A DNA stretch of 64,000 nucleotides from Streptococcus suis (lineage in GTDB: Bacteria > Bacillota > Bacilli > Lactobacillales > Streptococcaceae). The translations under genes were made by a program, and so were the position numbers. Each line of letters opens with the position of its first letter. Position 1 is the first letter of the stretch. Shown here piece by piece: positions 54,454 to 63,245 of the stretch. The notes beneath the pieces are model-generated. The model was not told where the DNA came from and did no database searches. It worked only from the letters and a program-made list of their open reading frames with translations. The DNA is taken from NCBI RefSeq assembly GCF_002960425.1, contig NZ_POIZ01000033.1, positions 1-64,000 on the forward strand, in the 5' to 3' direction.

Positions 54454-54607
54454 CTGGCTCTATCCAGTCAATCTGATTTTGGCCATTGTGTTGGCTGTTT
54501 TAAATTATAGCCAGGGTTCTTAAGGACTCGGTCATATCTGGGCTGCCTTGGCAATCTTTTGGGTGATCCGACTGGTCTTTCTTTGGATCCAGCGGAAGAA
54601 AAAGTAG
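54431..54607 (+). pseudogene. Small membrane protein gene interrupted by in-frame TAA
   Basis: 58 codons in one frame from ATG 54431. First half: MKTFKGNDWLYPVNLILAIV, then LAVLNYSQGS, then TAA at 54521. The frame continues GLGHIWAALAIFWVIRLVFL, then WIQRKKK, stop at 54605. Together they form a normal two-helix membrane protein with a basic end. One base change from CAA, GAA or AAA would create the TAA. It lies in the cysE-cysS run with the next ribosome site overlapping its end. Confidence 0.75.
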
Positions 54608-54615
54608 GAGAAAGC

Positions 54616-55959
54616 ATGATTAAAATTTACGATACCATGACTCGCAGTTTGCGTGACTTTGTTCCCTTGGAAGAGGGGAAGATCAAGATGTATGTTTGCG
54701 GTCCGACGGTTTACAACTATATCCATATCGGCAATGCCCGTAGTGTCGTGGCTTTTGATACCATCCGCCGCTATTTTGAATACCGTGGCTTTGATGTGAC
54801 CTACATTTCTAACTTTACGGATGTGGATGACAAGATTATCAAAGCTGCTAATGAAGCTGGCATGACAACCAAGGAACTGTCTGATAAGTTTATCGCAGCT
54901 TTCAAGGAAGATGTGGCAAAGTTAGGTGTCAAACCAGCTACCCAAAATCCTCGTGTTATCGACTATATGGATGAAATCATTGATTTTGTGCAGGTCTTGA
55001 TTGACAAGGGTTACGCCTATGAAGCGGCAGGCGATGTTTATTTCCGTGTGGAAAAGGCAGAAAACTATGCTCGTTTGGCCAACAAAACCCTGTCTGACCT
55101 AGAAGCTGGGGCTTCTGGTCGTGTTGAGGGAGAAGGTCAACTCAAAGAACATCCTTTCGACTTTGCCCTGTGGAAAACTGCTAAGCCAGGCGAAGTGTCT
55201 TGGGAAAGTCCTTGGGGAGCAGGTCGTCCAGGTTGGCATATCGAGTGTTCGGTTATGGCGACAGAGATTTTGGGAGATACCATTGATATTCACGGTGGTG
55301 GTGCGGACTTGGAATTCCCTCACCATACCAATGAGATCGCCCAGTCTGAGTGCAAGACAGGTCAGGCCTTTGCTAACTACTGGATGCACAATGCCATGCT
55401 CAATATCAACGATGAGAAGATGTCCAAGTCCTTGGGCAATTTCCTGACAGCCCATGATATGTTGGAACAAATTGACGGTCAGGTCTTGCGATTCTTCCTA
55501 TCTACCCAGCACTACCGCCGTCCACTCAACTACACTGAGAAGGCTATTTCAGATGCGGAAATCAATCTCAAATATCTAAAAAACACTTATACACAACCTG
55601 TGCAAAACTTTGTGGATAAGTCAGGTCTTGAATTGCATTTGGCAGCCTTTGAAGCAGCCATGGATGATGATTTCAATGCGGCAAATGGAATTACGGCTAT
55701 CTTTGACTTTGCCAAATGGATCAACTCTGGCAACTACGATGAAACAGTTAAGGAAGCTTTTGGCAGAATGCTCGCCGTCTTTGGCATCGTCTTTGAAGAA
55801 GAAGTCTTGGATAGCGAGATTGAAGCCTTGATAGCAGAACGTCAAGCAGCGCGTGCCAATCGGGACTTTGCGACGGCTGACCGCATTCGTGATGAATTGG
55901 CAGCCCAGGGCATCAAGCTCTTGGATACCAAAGATGGTGTGAGGTGGACACGTGACTAA
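54616..55959 (+). CDS. cysS: Cysteinyl-tRNA synthetase
   Basis: 447 residues. Class I signatures HIGNARS (HIGH) and KMSKSLGNF (KMSKS). Zinc ligands Cys near residue 29 (YVCGPTVYNY), Cys/His in WHIECS and HHTNEIAQSE. It charges tRNA-Cys. ATG 54616 with GGAG upstream; a longer frame from 54559 runs through the broken gene and is rejected. Overlaps mrnC by 8 bp. Confidence 0.97.
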   Translation: MIKIYDTMTRSLRDFVPLEEGKIKMYVCGPTVYNYIHIGNARSVVAFDTIRRYFEYRGFDVTYISNFTDVDDKIIKAANEAGMTTKELSDKFIAAFKEDVAKLGVKPATQNPRVIDYMDEIIDFVQVLIDKGYAYEAAGDVYFRVEKAENYARLANKTLSDLEAGASGRVEGEGQLKEHPFDFALWKTAKPGEVSWESPWGAGRPGWHIECSVMATEILGDTIDIHGGGADLEFPHHTNEIAQSECKTGQAFANYWMHNAMLNINDEKMSKSLGNFLTAHDMLEQIDGQVLRFFLSTQHYRRPLNYTEKAISDAEINLKYLKNTYTQPVQNFVDKSGLELHLAAFEAAMDDDFNAANGITAIFDFAKWINSGNYDETVKEAFGRMLAVFGIVFEEEVLDSEIEALIAERQAARANRDFATADRIRDELAAQGIKLLDTKDGVRWTRD

Positions 55960-56350
55960 GGCAGTAGATGTCAATCTCATCAATGGTATTGCCCTGGCTT
56001 TTGAAGGGGATGCTGTCTATTCCATGTATATCAGACGGCACTTGATTTTCAAGGGGCTGACCAAGCCCAACAAACTGCACGGCGAGGCTAATAAATACGT
56101 CTCTGCCAAGGCTCAAGCAAGCCTGATTTCTGCCCTCTTAGAAGCTCAGCTATTGACCGAAAAAGAGGAAGAAATCTACAAACGGGGCCGCAACACCAAC
56201 AGTCACACCAAGGCCAAGAATGCAGACGTGGTGACCTATCGGATGTCCACAGGTTTTGAGGCGATTTTGGGTTACCTGCACATGACTGAGCAGATCGAAC
56301 GCTTGGAGGAACTGGTGGGATGGTGTATTGACAAAATAGAAAGGGGATAA
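55952..56350 (+). CDS. mrnC: Mini-ribonuclease III
   Basis: 132 residues, GTG start. RNase III catalytic core without a dsRNA-binding domain: LAFEGDAVYSMYIR (E-x-x-D type site), GRNTNSHTKAKNADVVTYR and the second acidic FEAILGYLHM. Processes 23S rRNA precursors. Conserved downstream of cysS. Confidence 0.95.
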   Translation: MTKAVDVNLINGIALAFEGDAVYSMYIRRHLIFKGLTKPNKLHGEANKYVSAKAQASLISALLEAQLLTEKEEEIYKRGRNTNSHTKAKNADVVTYRMSTGFEAILGYLHMTEQIERLEELVGWCIDKIERG

Positions 56351-56351
56351 G

Positions 56352-57206
56352 ATGAACGAGAAGGAACTTGCAGGTTGGTTTCCGCAGGCTAGGTTGTCGC
56401 GGGAAGCGGGCGAAAACACTCTGGCTCTGGGCGACGGTCGCTATCTGAATCTGGCGGATGCGGATTTGACAGAGCGGGAACGCTATCTCTTGTCCTTGTT
56501 GTCACATCCTCAAGAGCAGAAACCGTCTAGCCCCTGGCAGTCCTACCTACAAGGTCAGGGCTCACTGCCCCAGGCGATCGAAGTCATTCAGTTTATTCAT
56601 GTCCACCTTTGGTCACAGAAAGAGGCCCAGTTGGATGCTTGGCGGATCATGATGACTGATCTTCTGCCCAGCCAGGTGACTCAGGTGCAGCTGACGGCTC
56701 AGGACTACCTCTTCATCTTGGAGCAAGGGACTTGGACAGACTATCAAACTCTTCTTGCAGACACCCTGTCGGCCTTGGAGTTCGACTTCGGCTTGCGCCT
56801 GACCCTCTTGGTCGGCCAGGTCTGGCCCCGTCAACTCGCAGACCGCTGGCCTCAACTCTACCAAGCAGAGTCGGTCCTTTTCGCTCAATGGCGAGCCCAC
56901 TACCACCAATCAACCGTCCTCTCTTTTAGTCAACTTTTTCTTTGGGGACAAGGCAGAGCAGGCTTGGAGCTTGGTCTGATAAAAGCCAGTATGCTAGATC
57001 TGATTGACCAGCAAGATATGCAGGATATCATTCTAGCCTTATGGGCAGAGGGGGCCGTGGTCACTAAGACCGCTCAGTCCCTCTATGTTCACCGGAATAC
57101 CCTCCAATACCGATTGGATAAATGGCAGGATATGACAGGTCTTCAATTGAAGGAATTGACAGACTTGAGTTTCTGTTATCAAGTATTATTAGATAGAATT
57201 TACTAA
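56352..57206 (+). CDS. PucR/CdaR-type helix-turn-helix regulator
   Basis: 284 residues. The C-terminal 60 residues carry the PucR helix-turn-helix (VVTKTAQSLYVHRNTLQYRL). The N-terminal part is a degenerate sugar-diacid or unknown sensor domain. It starts 1 bp after mrnC. It precedes msmK, so control of sugar ABC transport is a fair inference, though its targets are not visible. Confidence 0.85.
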   Translation: MNEKELAGWFPQARLSREAGENTLALGDGRYLNLADADLTERERYLLSLLSHPQEQKPSSPWQSYLQGQGSLPQAIEVIQFIHVHLWSQKEAQLDAWRIMMTDLLPSQVTQVQLTAQDYLFILEQGTWTDYQTLLADTLSALEFDFGLRLTLLVGQVWPRQLADRWPQLYQAESVLFAQWRAHYHQSTVLSFSQLFLWGQGRAGLELGLIKASMLDLIDQQDMQDIILALWAEGAVVTKTAQSLYVHRNTLQYRLDKWQDMTGLQLKELTDLSFCYQVLLDRIY

Positions 57207-57251
57207 TCTTTTGTGCAAGATGTACAAAAGATTTTTTTATTTTTGTTCACA

Positions 57252-57286
57252 TTGACAGAGAAAAATAAAGCGTTTTCATTTATAAT
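57252..57286 (+). promoter_or_regulatory. msmK promoter region with cre-like site
   Basis: ATAAAGCGTTTTCA (57265-57278) fits the catabolite-responsive element consensus, and TATAAT (57281-57286) follows at once. A TTGACA at 57252 is too far (23 bp) for a normal -35, so the cre probably overlaps the true -35. CcpA repression is expected. Confidence 0.65.
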
Positions 57287-57315
57287 AAAATCATCAAAGA
57301 AAGCGAGGATTGAAC

Positions 57316-58446
57316 ATGGTTCAATTGAATTTAAAAAATATCTACAAAAAATATCCTAACAGCGAGCATTACTCAGTTGAAGACTTCAACTTGGACATCA
57401 AGGACAAAGAGTTTATCGTATTCGTAGGTCCTTCAGGATGTGGTAAGTCCACAACTCTTCGTATGATTGCTGGTTTGGAAGATATTACAGAAGGGGAAGC
57501 ATACATCGATGGCGTTCTCATGAACGATGTGGCACCTAAAGACCGTGACATTGCCATGGTATTCCAGAACTATGCCCTCTACCCACACATGACTGTATTT
57601 GACAACATGGCTTTTGGTTTGAAATTGCGTAAGTACAGCAAGGACGAAATCAAAAAACGTGTGGAAGAAGCTGCACAGATCCTTGGTTTGACAGAATTCT
57701 TGGAACGCAAACCTGCTGACCTTTCTGGTGGACAACGCCAGCGTGTTGCCATGGGTCGTGCCATCGTTCGTGATGCAAAAGTATTCTTGATGGATGAGCC
57801 TTTGTCAAACTTGGATGCCAAATTGCGTGTGTCCATGCGTACAGAGATTGCCAAAATCCACCGCCGTATCGGTGCAACAACCATCTACGTAACCCACGAC
57901 CAAACAGAAGCCATGACCTTGGCTGACCGTATCGTTATCATGTCTGCGACTAAAAACCCAGCAGGTACAGGTACAATCGGTCGTATCGAGCAAATCGGTA
58001 GCCCAGAAGAGCTATACAACCGTCCAGTCAACAAGTTTGTGGCTAGCTTCATCGGTAGCCCTGCTATGAACTTCTTCACAGTGACACTTCAAGATGGTGT
58101 TCTTGTTGGAGATGGTTTCAAGGTAGATCTTCCAGATGGTCGTCGCAAGCACTTGGAAGAAAAAGGCTACAATGGTAAGAGCTTCACACTTGGTATTCGT
58201 CCAGAAGACATCAAGGCTTCTCAGTTGGAGTTGGATACTTACCCTTCTTCTATCGTAGAAGCAGAAGTAGTCGTTTCAGAGCTTCTTGGTGCAGAAACCA
58301 TGCTTTATTCTAAGGTTGGAAACACTGAATTTGTATCTCGTGTGGATGCACGTGACTACCACAACCCAGGAGACAAGGTGCGCTTGACCTTCAACCTCAA
58401 CAAGGCTCACTTCTTCGATGATGCAACAAGCAAGGCAATCGTATAA
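57316..58446 (+). CDS. msmK: Sugar ABC transporter ATPase MsmK
   Basis: 376 residues. Walker A GPSGCGKST, signature LSGGQRQRVAMGRAIV, Walker B VFLMDEPLSNLD, and a C-terminal TOBE/OB regulatory domain (from about residue 240), the MalK/UgpC type. In streptococci MsmK energises several carbohydrate importers (raffinose, maltodextrin, sialic acid) from a gene located away from them, as here. ATG 57316 with a GCGAGGA site. Confidence 0.95.
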   Translation: MVQLNLKNIYKKYPNSEHYSVEDFNLDIKDKEFIVFVGPSGCGKSTTLRMIAGLEDITEGEAYIDGVLMNDVAPKDRDIAMVFQNYALYPHMTVFDNMAFGLKLRKYSKDEIKKRVEEAAQILGLTEFLERKPADLSGGQRQRVAMGRAIVRDAKVFLMDEPLSNLDAKLRVSMRTEIAKIHRRIGATTIYVTHDQTEAMTLADRIVIMSATKNPAGTGTIGRIEQIGSPEELYNRPVNKFVASFIGSPAMNFFTVTLQDGVLVGDGFKVDLPDGRRKHLEEKGYNGKSFTLGIRPEDIKASQLELDTYPSSIVEAEVVVSELLGAETMLYSKVGNTEFVSRVDARDYHNPGDKVRLTFNLNKAHFFDDATSKAIV

Positions 58447-58466
58447 ATTTGTTCATAAAACACCTG

Positions 58467-58494
58467 ACCGTCAGATGAAAATCTGGCGGTTTTT
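58467..58494 (+). terminator. Intrinsic terminator after msmK
   Basis: ACCGTCAGAT / ATCTGGCGGT (one G-T pair), GAAA loop, TTTT. Confidence 0.85.
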
Positions 58495-58575
58495 GGTTAG
58501 GAACGCATAAATACTTGTTTTTTTTATTAAATTCTATATAATAAATATAGGAAAGATACTTACAGGAGGTTTCCC

Positions 58576-58794
58576 ATGAAGACGTTACTTAGAAAAATTC
58601 GCTGGACTGCTTTCTCCATTTTGATTTACAATCTCACTTTAATCTTGGCTGTTTGGCTGGGGACGGTATCCACCAAGGAGGAATTCATCATTGCAGTAGC
58701 GGGGAATGCAGCCATGATGGGTCTGTCTTTCTTGCATTTGCACAACCAAGTATCAGATGAATTTCATGGAAAAATAGAAGAACCGTCGGTTTAA
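58576..58794 (+). CDS. Small membrane protein
   Basis: 72 residues, two helices (AFSILIYNLTLILAVWLG and EFIIAVAGNAAMMGLSFL), then a polar tail. AGGAGG ribosome site. Unknown function. Its stop overlaps the terminator at 58780-58812. Confidence 0.75.
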   Translation: MKTLLRKIRWTAFSILIYNLTLILAVWLGTVSTKEEFIIAVAGNAAMMGLSFLHLHNQVSDEFHGKIEEPSV

Positions 58795-58812
58795 ACTGAC
58801 GGTTCCTTTTCT
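58780..58812. terminator. Terminator between convergent genes
   Basis: Stem GAACCGTCGGTTT / AAACTGACGGTTC followed by CTTTTC on plus. Serves the plus gene, and possibly the converging CadD-like gene. Confidence 0.8.
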
Positions 58813-59399
58813 TATGTTAGTAATTGTAGTAGGTAGGTCATTGTTCCGAATTCGAATAAAATGTAGATTCCTAATATGATAAAAATGGTTGGAAGAATCA
58901 TTTTTTCATATTTTTCTATGAATTCAGAAATGCTATGGAGACTTCCAAATTTTTCTGCTAGGTAGCAAATGGCGACTGTCTCTAGCAAGATCAGGCCAGC
59001 AGTTAAGAGTGTTTCTAAGGTACTTAGAGTTGTAAAATAAGGGGTAAATATTCCTAAATTATCTACTCCCGATGCTAATGAAATAAAAATTACAGATAGT
59101 AGTCCGATTTTGCTATCAGGAATTTCTGTCTCTTCTTCGTTTTCAAAAAGGATTCTAACCCCTAGTAGAATAGGGACGAAGCCGAGCAGACCAAGGATCC
59201 AGTCAGCTAGAAAAACATTGGCAACTTGGCTAAGGATCGAACTTAAGAGAATGAGTATAAAGCTAGCAAGTAGTTGTCCAAAATAGATTGTGCGCTTTTC
59301 ACCTGGTTTTTTTGCCTGTGAAAATAAAAGGAATAAAATTAGGAAATAATCGATACTTGTTGAAATACCAAGAATCAGTGCATAAGTAATAATAGTCAT
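58812..59399 (-). CDS. CadD-family cadmium/cation efflux-type membrane protein
   Basis: 195 residues from ATG 59399 (GGAGGG 5 bp upstream); the longer frame to 59426 is not used. Five or six helices; family features FLILFLLFSQAKKPGEKR and LASGVDNLGIFTPYF. CadD proteins give cadmium resistance or Mn export. Substrate not provable here. No metal regulator is adjacent. Confidence 0.85.
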   Translation of the reverse strand: MTIITYALILGISTSIDYFLILFLLFSQAKKPGEKRTIYFGQLLASFILILLSSILSQVANVFLADWILGLLGFVPILLGVRILFENEEETEIPDSKIGLLSVIFISLASGVDNLGIFTPYFTTLSTLETLLTAGLILLETVAICYLAEKFGSLHSISEFIEKYEKMILPTIFIILGIYILFEFGTMTYLLQLLT

Positions 59400-59487
59400 G
59401 GTCCCTCCGTATAATATAGTAGTCATAGATGTTTATTTACAGAGGCACATCAATTTTGAAAGATAGAAGTAAAAATTGCGATTCATT

Positions 59488-60468
59488 TTAATTTCCTTTT
59501 TCACGACCCTCATCTTCATCTTTATAAACCTCATAAAAGTCAACCTTGAGGCGAATAAAGGCTTCCATATCGTGTAGGAGCTGAAAGAGGGTAGCACGGG
59601 TTTCAAATTCTTCTCGGGTTTGCGGCAGAGGTCGCTCGCGGAAGGTTGCATGGAAGAGTTCGATGTCTAGGAGGAGTTCCTTAGCGGAGTTTTCTCGGCT
59701 CAGTTGTTGGGCTGCTCGCTCGAAAAGGCTGGACAGGATGACATTTTCTCTGCCTTCCAGTAAACACTTGTTGATATTTCCTGCCATGGTCCGCAGGATT
59801 TTATTTTGTGCGGCCCGCATTTCAAAGTAATGGACCTGGTAGTTGGTTTGCTGGAAGAGCTGGTTGTGGCGGTCTAGGTAAACGACCTTCAGGGCCTCGT
59901 CCAAGGTCTTATCCAGCTGCGTAATCAATGCTGCCTCGTTTCGTCCGTCGCCGTTGAGCAGAAAGGCTTCAAAGCGAAGGAGAATCTGCTTGAGTAGGTC
60001 TTCGACTTGGTCGTGGTAGGCCTCGATTTTCTTTTCTTGCGAGGGCATATAGAGGTTAAACAAGAGGGCCAGTCCTGCCCCAATCAGAAAAAGCGCCAGC
60101 TCATTTCCCAAAAAAATCAGCGAAATATCCTGCTCTAGCAAGAGGTGGGTGACGAGGACGGTCGAGGGGGCGATGCCAGCCTCCCAGTTGAATTGGTAGG
60201 CCAGAGGGACATAGAGGGCCAGGTAGATGCCTAGGGTCCAGATGCCGAAGCCAAAGAGGGTGAAGGTCAGGACGGCTATGGTCAGGGCCAGGAGGGTGGA
60301 AAAGAGGCGGTTGCGGGCCATTTTGAAGCTGGACTTGCGGGTGTCGAGGACGCTGAGAATGGCGATGATGCCAGCTGCCGTCGCATAGGACAAGCCCAGG
60401 GCGGTCGCTAGGTAAATGGCTAGGACGGTAGCAAATATCAGTTTTATCGTTCGGAGGGAGAGGGACAT
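59488..60468 (-). CDS. Aromatic acid exporter-type (ArAE/FUSC) membrane protein
   Basis: 326 residues from ATG 60468 (AAAGGAG upstream); the frame to 60558 runs into the terminator. Five N-terminal helices (LIFATVLAIYLATALGLSYA, GFGIWTLGIYLALYVPL) followed by a cytosolic helical domain of about 170 residues, the DUF939/ArAE_1 layout. A role in export of aromatic acids is family inference. Confidence 0.85.
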   Translation of the reverse strand: MSLSLRTIKLIFATVLAIYLATALGLSYATAAGIIAILSVLDTRKSSFKMARNRLFSTLLALTIAVLTFTLFGFGIWTLGIYLALYVPLAYQFNWEAGIAPSTVLVTHLLLEQDISLIFLGNELALFLIGAGLALLFNLYMPSQEKKIEAYHDQVEDLLKQILLRFEAFLLNGDGRNEAALITQLDKTLDEALKVVYLDRHNQLFQQTNYQVHYFEMRAAQNKILRTMAGNINKCLLEGRENVILSSLFERAAQQLSRENSAKELLLDIELFHATFRERPLPQTREEFETRATLFQLLHDMEAFIRLKVDFYEVYKDEDEGREKGN

Positions 60469-60511
60469 GGGGGCTCCTTTGGTCTTAGTCTTCCTTTTAT
60501 TGTACCATAAA

Positions 60512-60543
60512 GAATCAACAGTCACTCCCCTGACTGTTGATTT
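60512..60543. terminator. Hairpin terminator between DUF1761 and ArAE genes
   Basis: AATCAACAGTCA / TGACTGTTGATT perfect 12-bp stem; overlaps the DUF1761 stop. Confidence 0.7.
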
Positions 60544-60931
60544 ATACAAACAAGGCAATGATTCCTACTACCAAGTAGCAGACCAGTTTGTAGCTTTCGT
60601 TGATGAGGATGAGGTTAAGAGGGCGTTGCTCAAAGACATAGTTTTTCAATGAAGCAAGTACCGCAATCACGCCCATGCCGCCAGCTGCGTGGAGTGGTGA
60701 AACATCAAGGGTCTTGATGAAGAAAATCGCCACAACAGCAGTCAAAACTTCAATCGCCAAGGAAATCACCATTTCCTTCTGGCCATTTTTCCCAGCCTGA
60801 CGGTCAGCTTCTACCTTGGCCATGTCAATGCCAGAGGCTTCAATCCAAGCATCACGGAAAATCAAACCATACCATAAACCACCAATCGCAAAGGCGATCA
60901 GCCCTGCCACAATTCCAAAAATAAGTGTCAT
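60542..60931 (-). CDS. DUF1761 membrane protein
   Basis: 129 residues, four helices (LIFGIVAGLIAFAIGGLWYG at the N-terminus, LAIEVLTAVVAIFFI, GMGVIAVLASL, LVCYLVVGIIALFV). The GGLWYGLIFRDAWIEASG loop is typical of DUF1761. Function unknown. Good GGAGAA ribosome site on minus. Confidence 0.85.
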   Translation of the reverse strand: MTLIFGIVAGLIAFAIGGLWYGLIFRDAWIEASGIDMAKVEADRQAGKNGQKEMVISLAIEVLTAVVAIFFIKTLDVSPLHAAGGMGVIAVLASLKNYVFEQRPLNLILINESYKLVCYLVVGIIALFV

Positions 60932-61066
60932 ATGTTCTCCTTTTTAGTTCTGTTTGTACGGATAAATGATAGATGACAGAATACCATGGTTTGGTAAGGA
61001 GGTCAAGTTTTTCAGCTGTGATATAGTGAGTGCCTATTTTCAGTCAACCTATGCTATAATACTCTT

Positions 61067-61795
61067 ATGGAACAAAATGATATCGTATATGGCGTACATG
61101 CTGTAGTGGAGAGTTTGGAGGCCAACACCGGCAACAAACTCTACATTCAGGATGATTTGCGCGGAAAAAATGTAGAAAAAATCAAGGCACTGGCGGCAGA
61201 GAAGAAGGTGTCGATTTCCTGGACGCCGAAGAAGACCCTGTCTGACATGACAGAAGGTGCCGTTCACCAAGGCTTTGTCCTGCGGGTCTCCGAGTTCGCC
61301 TATGCGGACCTGTCGGTGATTTTGGAAAAAGCAGAGCAGGAAGATAATCCCCTCATTCTCATCTTGGACGGTCTGACAGACCCCCACAACTTGGGCTCGA
61401 TTTTGCGGACCGCAGATGCCACTCAAGTGGCGGGCATCATCATTCCCAAGCACCGAGCAGTTGGCGTGACGCCTGTTGTGGCTAAGACCTCCACAGGTGC
61501 AGTGGCCCATGTCCCCATCGCCCGAGTGACCAATCTTAGCCAAACCCTCGATAAGCTCAAGGAGGCTGGTTTCTGGGTATTTGGTACCGATATGAACGGA
61601 ACCCCAAGTCACAAGTGGAATACGGCTGGCAAACTAGCTCTTATTATTGGCAACGAAGGCAAGGGCATTTCCAGCAATATCAAAAAGCAGGTGGATGAGA
61701 TGATTACCATTCCTATGAAGGGCCATGTCCAATCTCTCAACGCCAGCGTAGCAGCAGCTGTGCTGATGTACGAAGTATTTCGGAAGAAAATCTAA
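61067..61795 (+). CDS. rlmB: 23S rRNA 2'-O-methyltransferase RlmB (TrmH/SpoU family)
   Basis: 242 residues. N-terminal substrate-binding domain (VYGVHAVVESLEANTGNKLY) and SPOUT knot with motifs LDGLTDPHNLGSILRTADAT, LIIGNEGKGIS and IPMKGHVQSLNASVAAAVLM. It methylates G2251-type position in 23S rRNA. Next gene begins directly after its stop. Confidence 0.95.
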   Translation: MEQNDIVYGVHAVVESLEANTGNKLYIQDDLRGKNVEKIKALAAEKKVSISWTPKKTLSDMTEGAVHQGFVLRVSEFAYADLSVILEKAEQEDNPLILILDGLTDPHNLGSILRTADATQVAGIIIPKHRAVGVTPVVAKTSTGAVAHVPIARVTNLSQTLDKLKEAGFWVFGTDMNGTPSHKWNTAGKLALIIGNEGKGISSNIKKQVDEMITIPMKGHVQSLNASVAAAVLMYEVFRKKI

Positions 61796-62317
61796 ATGAA
61801 AGAAAAAGTTCTCATTGTAGATGGCTACAACATGATCGCCTTTTGGCAGGCCACCAAGCAAGATTTTAAAAAGGGAGACTTGGATGCGGCCAGAACGACC
61901 TTGCTTCGAACCTTGTCTCACTACGCAGCCTTTGAACAGATTGAGGTGATTTGTGTCTTTGATGCCCACCATGTGCCGGGTCTTCGCCAGCAGTATGATG
62001 AATACAAGGTATCGGTCATTTTTACAGAGGAGGAAGAGACGGCAGATAGTTATATCGAACGACTCAGCGCCCAGCTCAATAGTGACCGTCGCAAGCAGGT
62101 TTCCGTCGCAACCAGCGACCTCAACGAACAATGGGTGGTCTTTTCACAAGGGGCCTTACGGATTTCGGCGCGTGAGTTAGAGGAGAGAACCAGGGTCATC
62201 AAAAAGGACTTGAACAAGTTTGTGGACCAGGTAGATCTCTACACCCCACGACTCAATCCCTGGTCAGATGGGAATTTTCAAGCCTTAAAAGCAATGATGG
62301 AGGAGATGAAAGAATGA
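61796..62317 (+). CDS. NYN-domain ribonuclease-like protein (YacP/Rae1-like)
   Basis: 173 residues. EKVLIVDGYNMIAFWQ (first Asp), VICVFDAHHVPG and EEETADSYIERL (acidic site), VATSDLNEQWVVFSQGA give the PIN-like NYN fold of YacP/Rae1, a ribosome-linked mRNA endonuclease in Bacillus. Adjacent to rlmB as in many Firmicutes. Overlaps the next gene by 4 bp. Confidence 0.92.
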   Translation: MKEKVLIVDGYNMIAFWQATKQDFKKGDLDAARTTLLRTLSHYAAFEQIEVICVFDAHHVPGLRQQYDEYKVSVIFTEEEETADSYIERLSAQLNSDRRKQVSVATSDLNEQWVVFSQGALRISARELEERTRVIKKDLNKFVDQVDLYTPRLNPWSDGNFQALKAMMEEMKE

Positions 62318-63174
62318 CATTTACAATCGTAACCGATTCGACATCGGATTTGTCAACCAGCTGGGTCCAAGAAAATGATGTGACCGTGCTTGGTTTGACC
62401 ATTAACCTAGATGGCGTAACCTATGAAACCGTTGGGGAAAACCGCTTGACCTCTTCAGATTTATTGGAGAAAATAGCGACTGGAGGCCTTCCGACAACCA
62501 GTCAGGTCAATGTTGGTCAGTTTGAAGAAGTTTTTGAAGCGGCCGCCAAGGAAGGCAAAGAGGTACTCTACCTAGCCTTTTCATCGGCTCTTTCAGGGAC
62601 CTATCAAAGTGGAACCATTGCACGTGATATGGTCTTGGACAACTATCCACAAGCCCATATCGAGATTGTCGATACCAAGGCGGCTTCTATCGGTGAAGGT
62701 TACTTGGTCATGCAGGCGGCTCAAGCGCGTGCTGCGGGTAAGACCTTGGCAGAAACCAAGGCACTGATTGAGGAATTGGTGCCACGCTTGCGGACCTATC
62801 TCTTGGTTGATGACCTCAACCATCTGGTACGTGGTGGCCGCTTGTCCAAGGCAGCGGCCCTCATTGGCAGTCTAGTCAATATCAAGCCTCTCCTTGCGCT
62901 CAATGCGGAAGGAAAGTTAGAAGCGATTGCTAAAATCCGTGGTCGCAAAAAAGGAATCAAGGAAATGTTGAACCTGACCTTGGATAATTTGGATCATTCT
63001 ACGGTTATGGTGGCCTATACAGGTGATATTGAGGCGGCTGAAGCGATGAAGGCAACCTTGTTGGAAGATAGCCGTGTCAGCGAGGTTCTTTTGACTGAGT
63101 TGGGTCCGATTATTGCCACCCATACAGGAACTGGGGTACTAGCCGTTATTTCTATCAATAAAGAAGAGAGATAA
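62314..63174 (+). CDS. DegV family fatty-acid-binding protein
   Basis: 286 residues. TIVTDSTSDLS at the N-terminus, GGLPTTSQVNVGQFEEVF, LAFSSALSGTYQSG, and DDLNHLVRGGRLSK are DegV hallmarks. DegV/FakB-type proteins hold fatty acids for the kinase FakA. Coupled to the NYN gene. Confidence 0.95.
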   Translation: MTFTIVTDSTSDLSTSWVQENDVTVLGLTINLDGVTYETVGENRLTSSDLLEKIATGGLPTTSQVNVGQFEEVFEAAAKEGKEVLYLAFSSALSGTYQSGTIARDMVLDNYPQAHIEIVDTKAASIGEGYLVMQAAQARAAGKTLAETKALIEELVPRLRTYLLVDDLNHLVRGGRLSKAAALIGSLVNIKPLLALNAEGKLEAIAKIRGRKKGIKEMLNLTLDNLDHSTVMVAYTGDIEAAEAMKATLLEDSRVSEVLLTELGPIIATHTGTGVLAVISINKEER

Positions 63175-63196
63175 TCTCTTTTCTTTTAAGAAACAA

Positions 63197-63220
63197 AAGA
63201 AAACGTTTACAATATATACT
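63197..63220 (+). promoter_or_regulatory. cre-like site and -10 before the last gene
   Basis: AAGAAAACGTTTACA (63197-63211) deviates from the cre consensus by one base; TATACT at 63215 is a candidate -10. Suggests carbon-catabolite control of the gene at 63246. Confidence 0.6.
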
Positions 63221-63245
63221 AATTAAGATTAAATGGAGGTATCGT

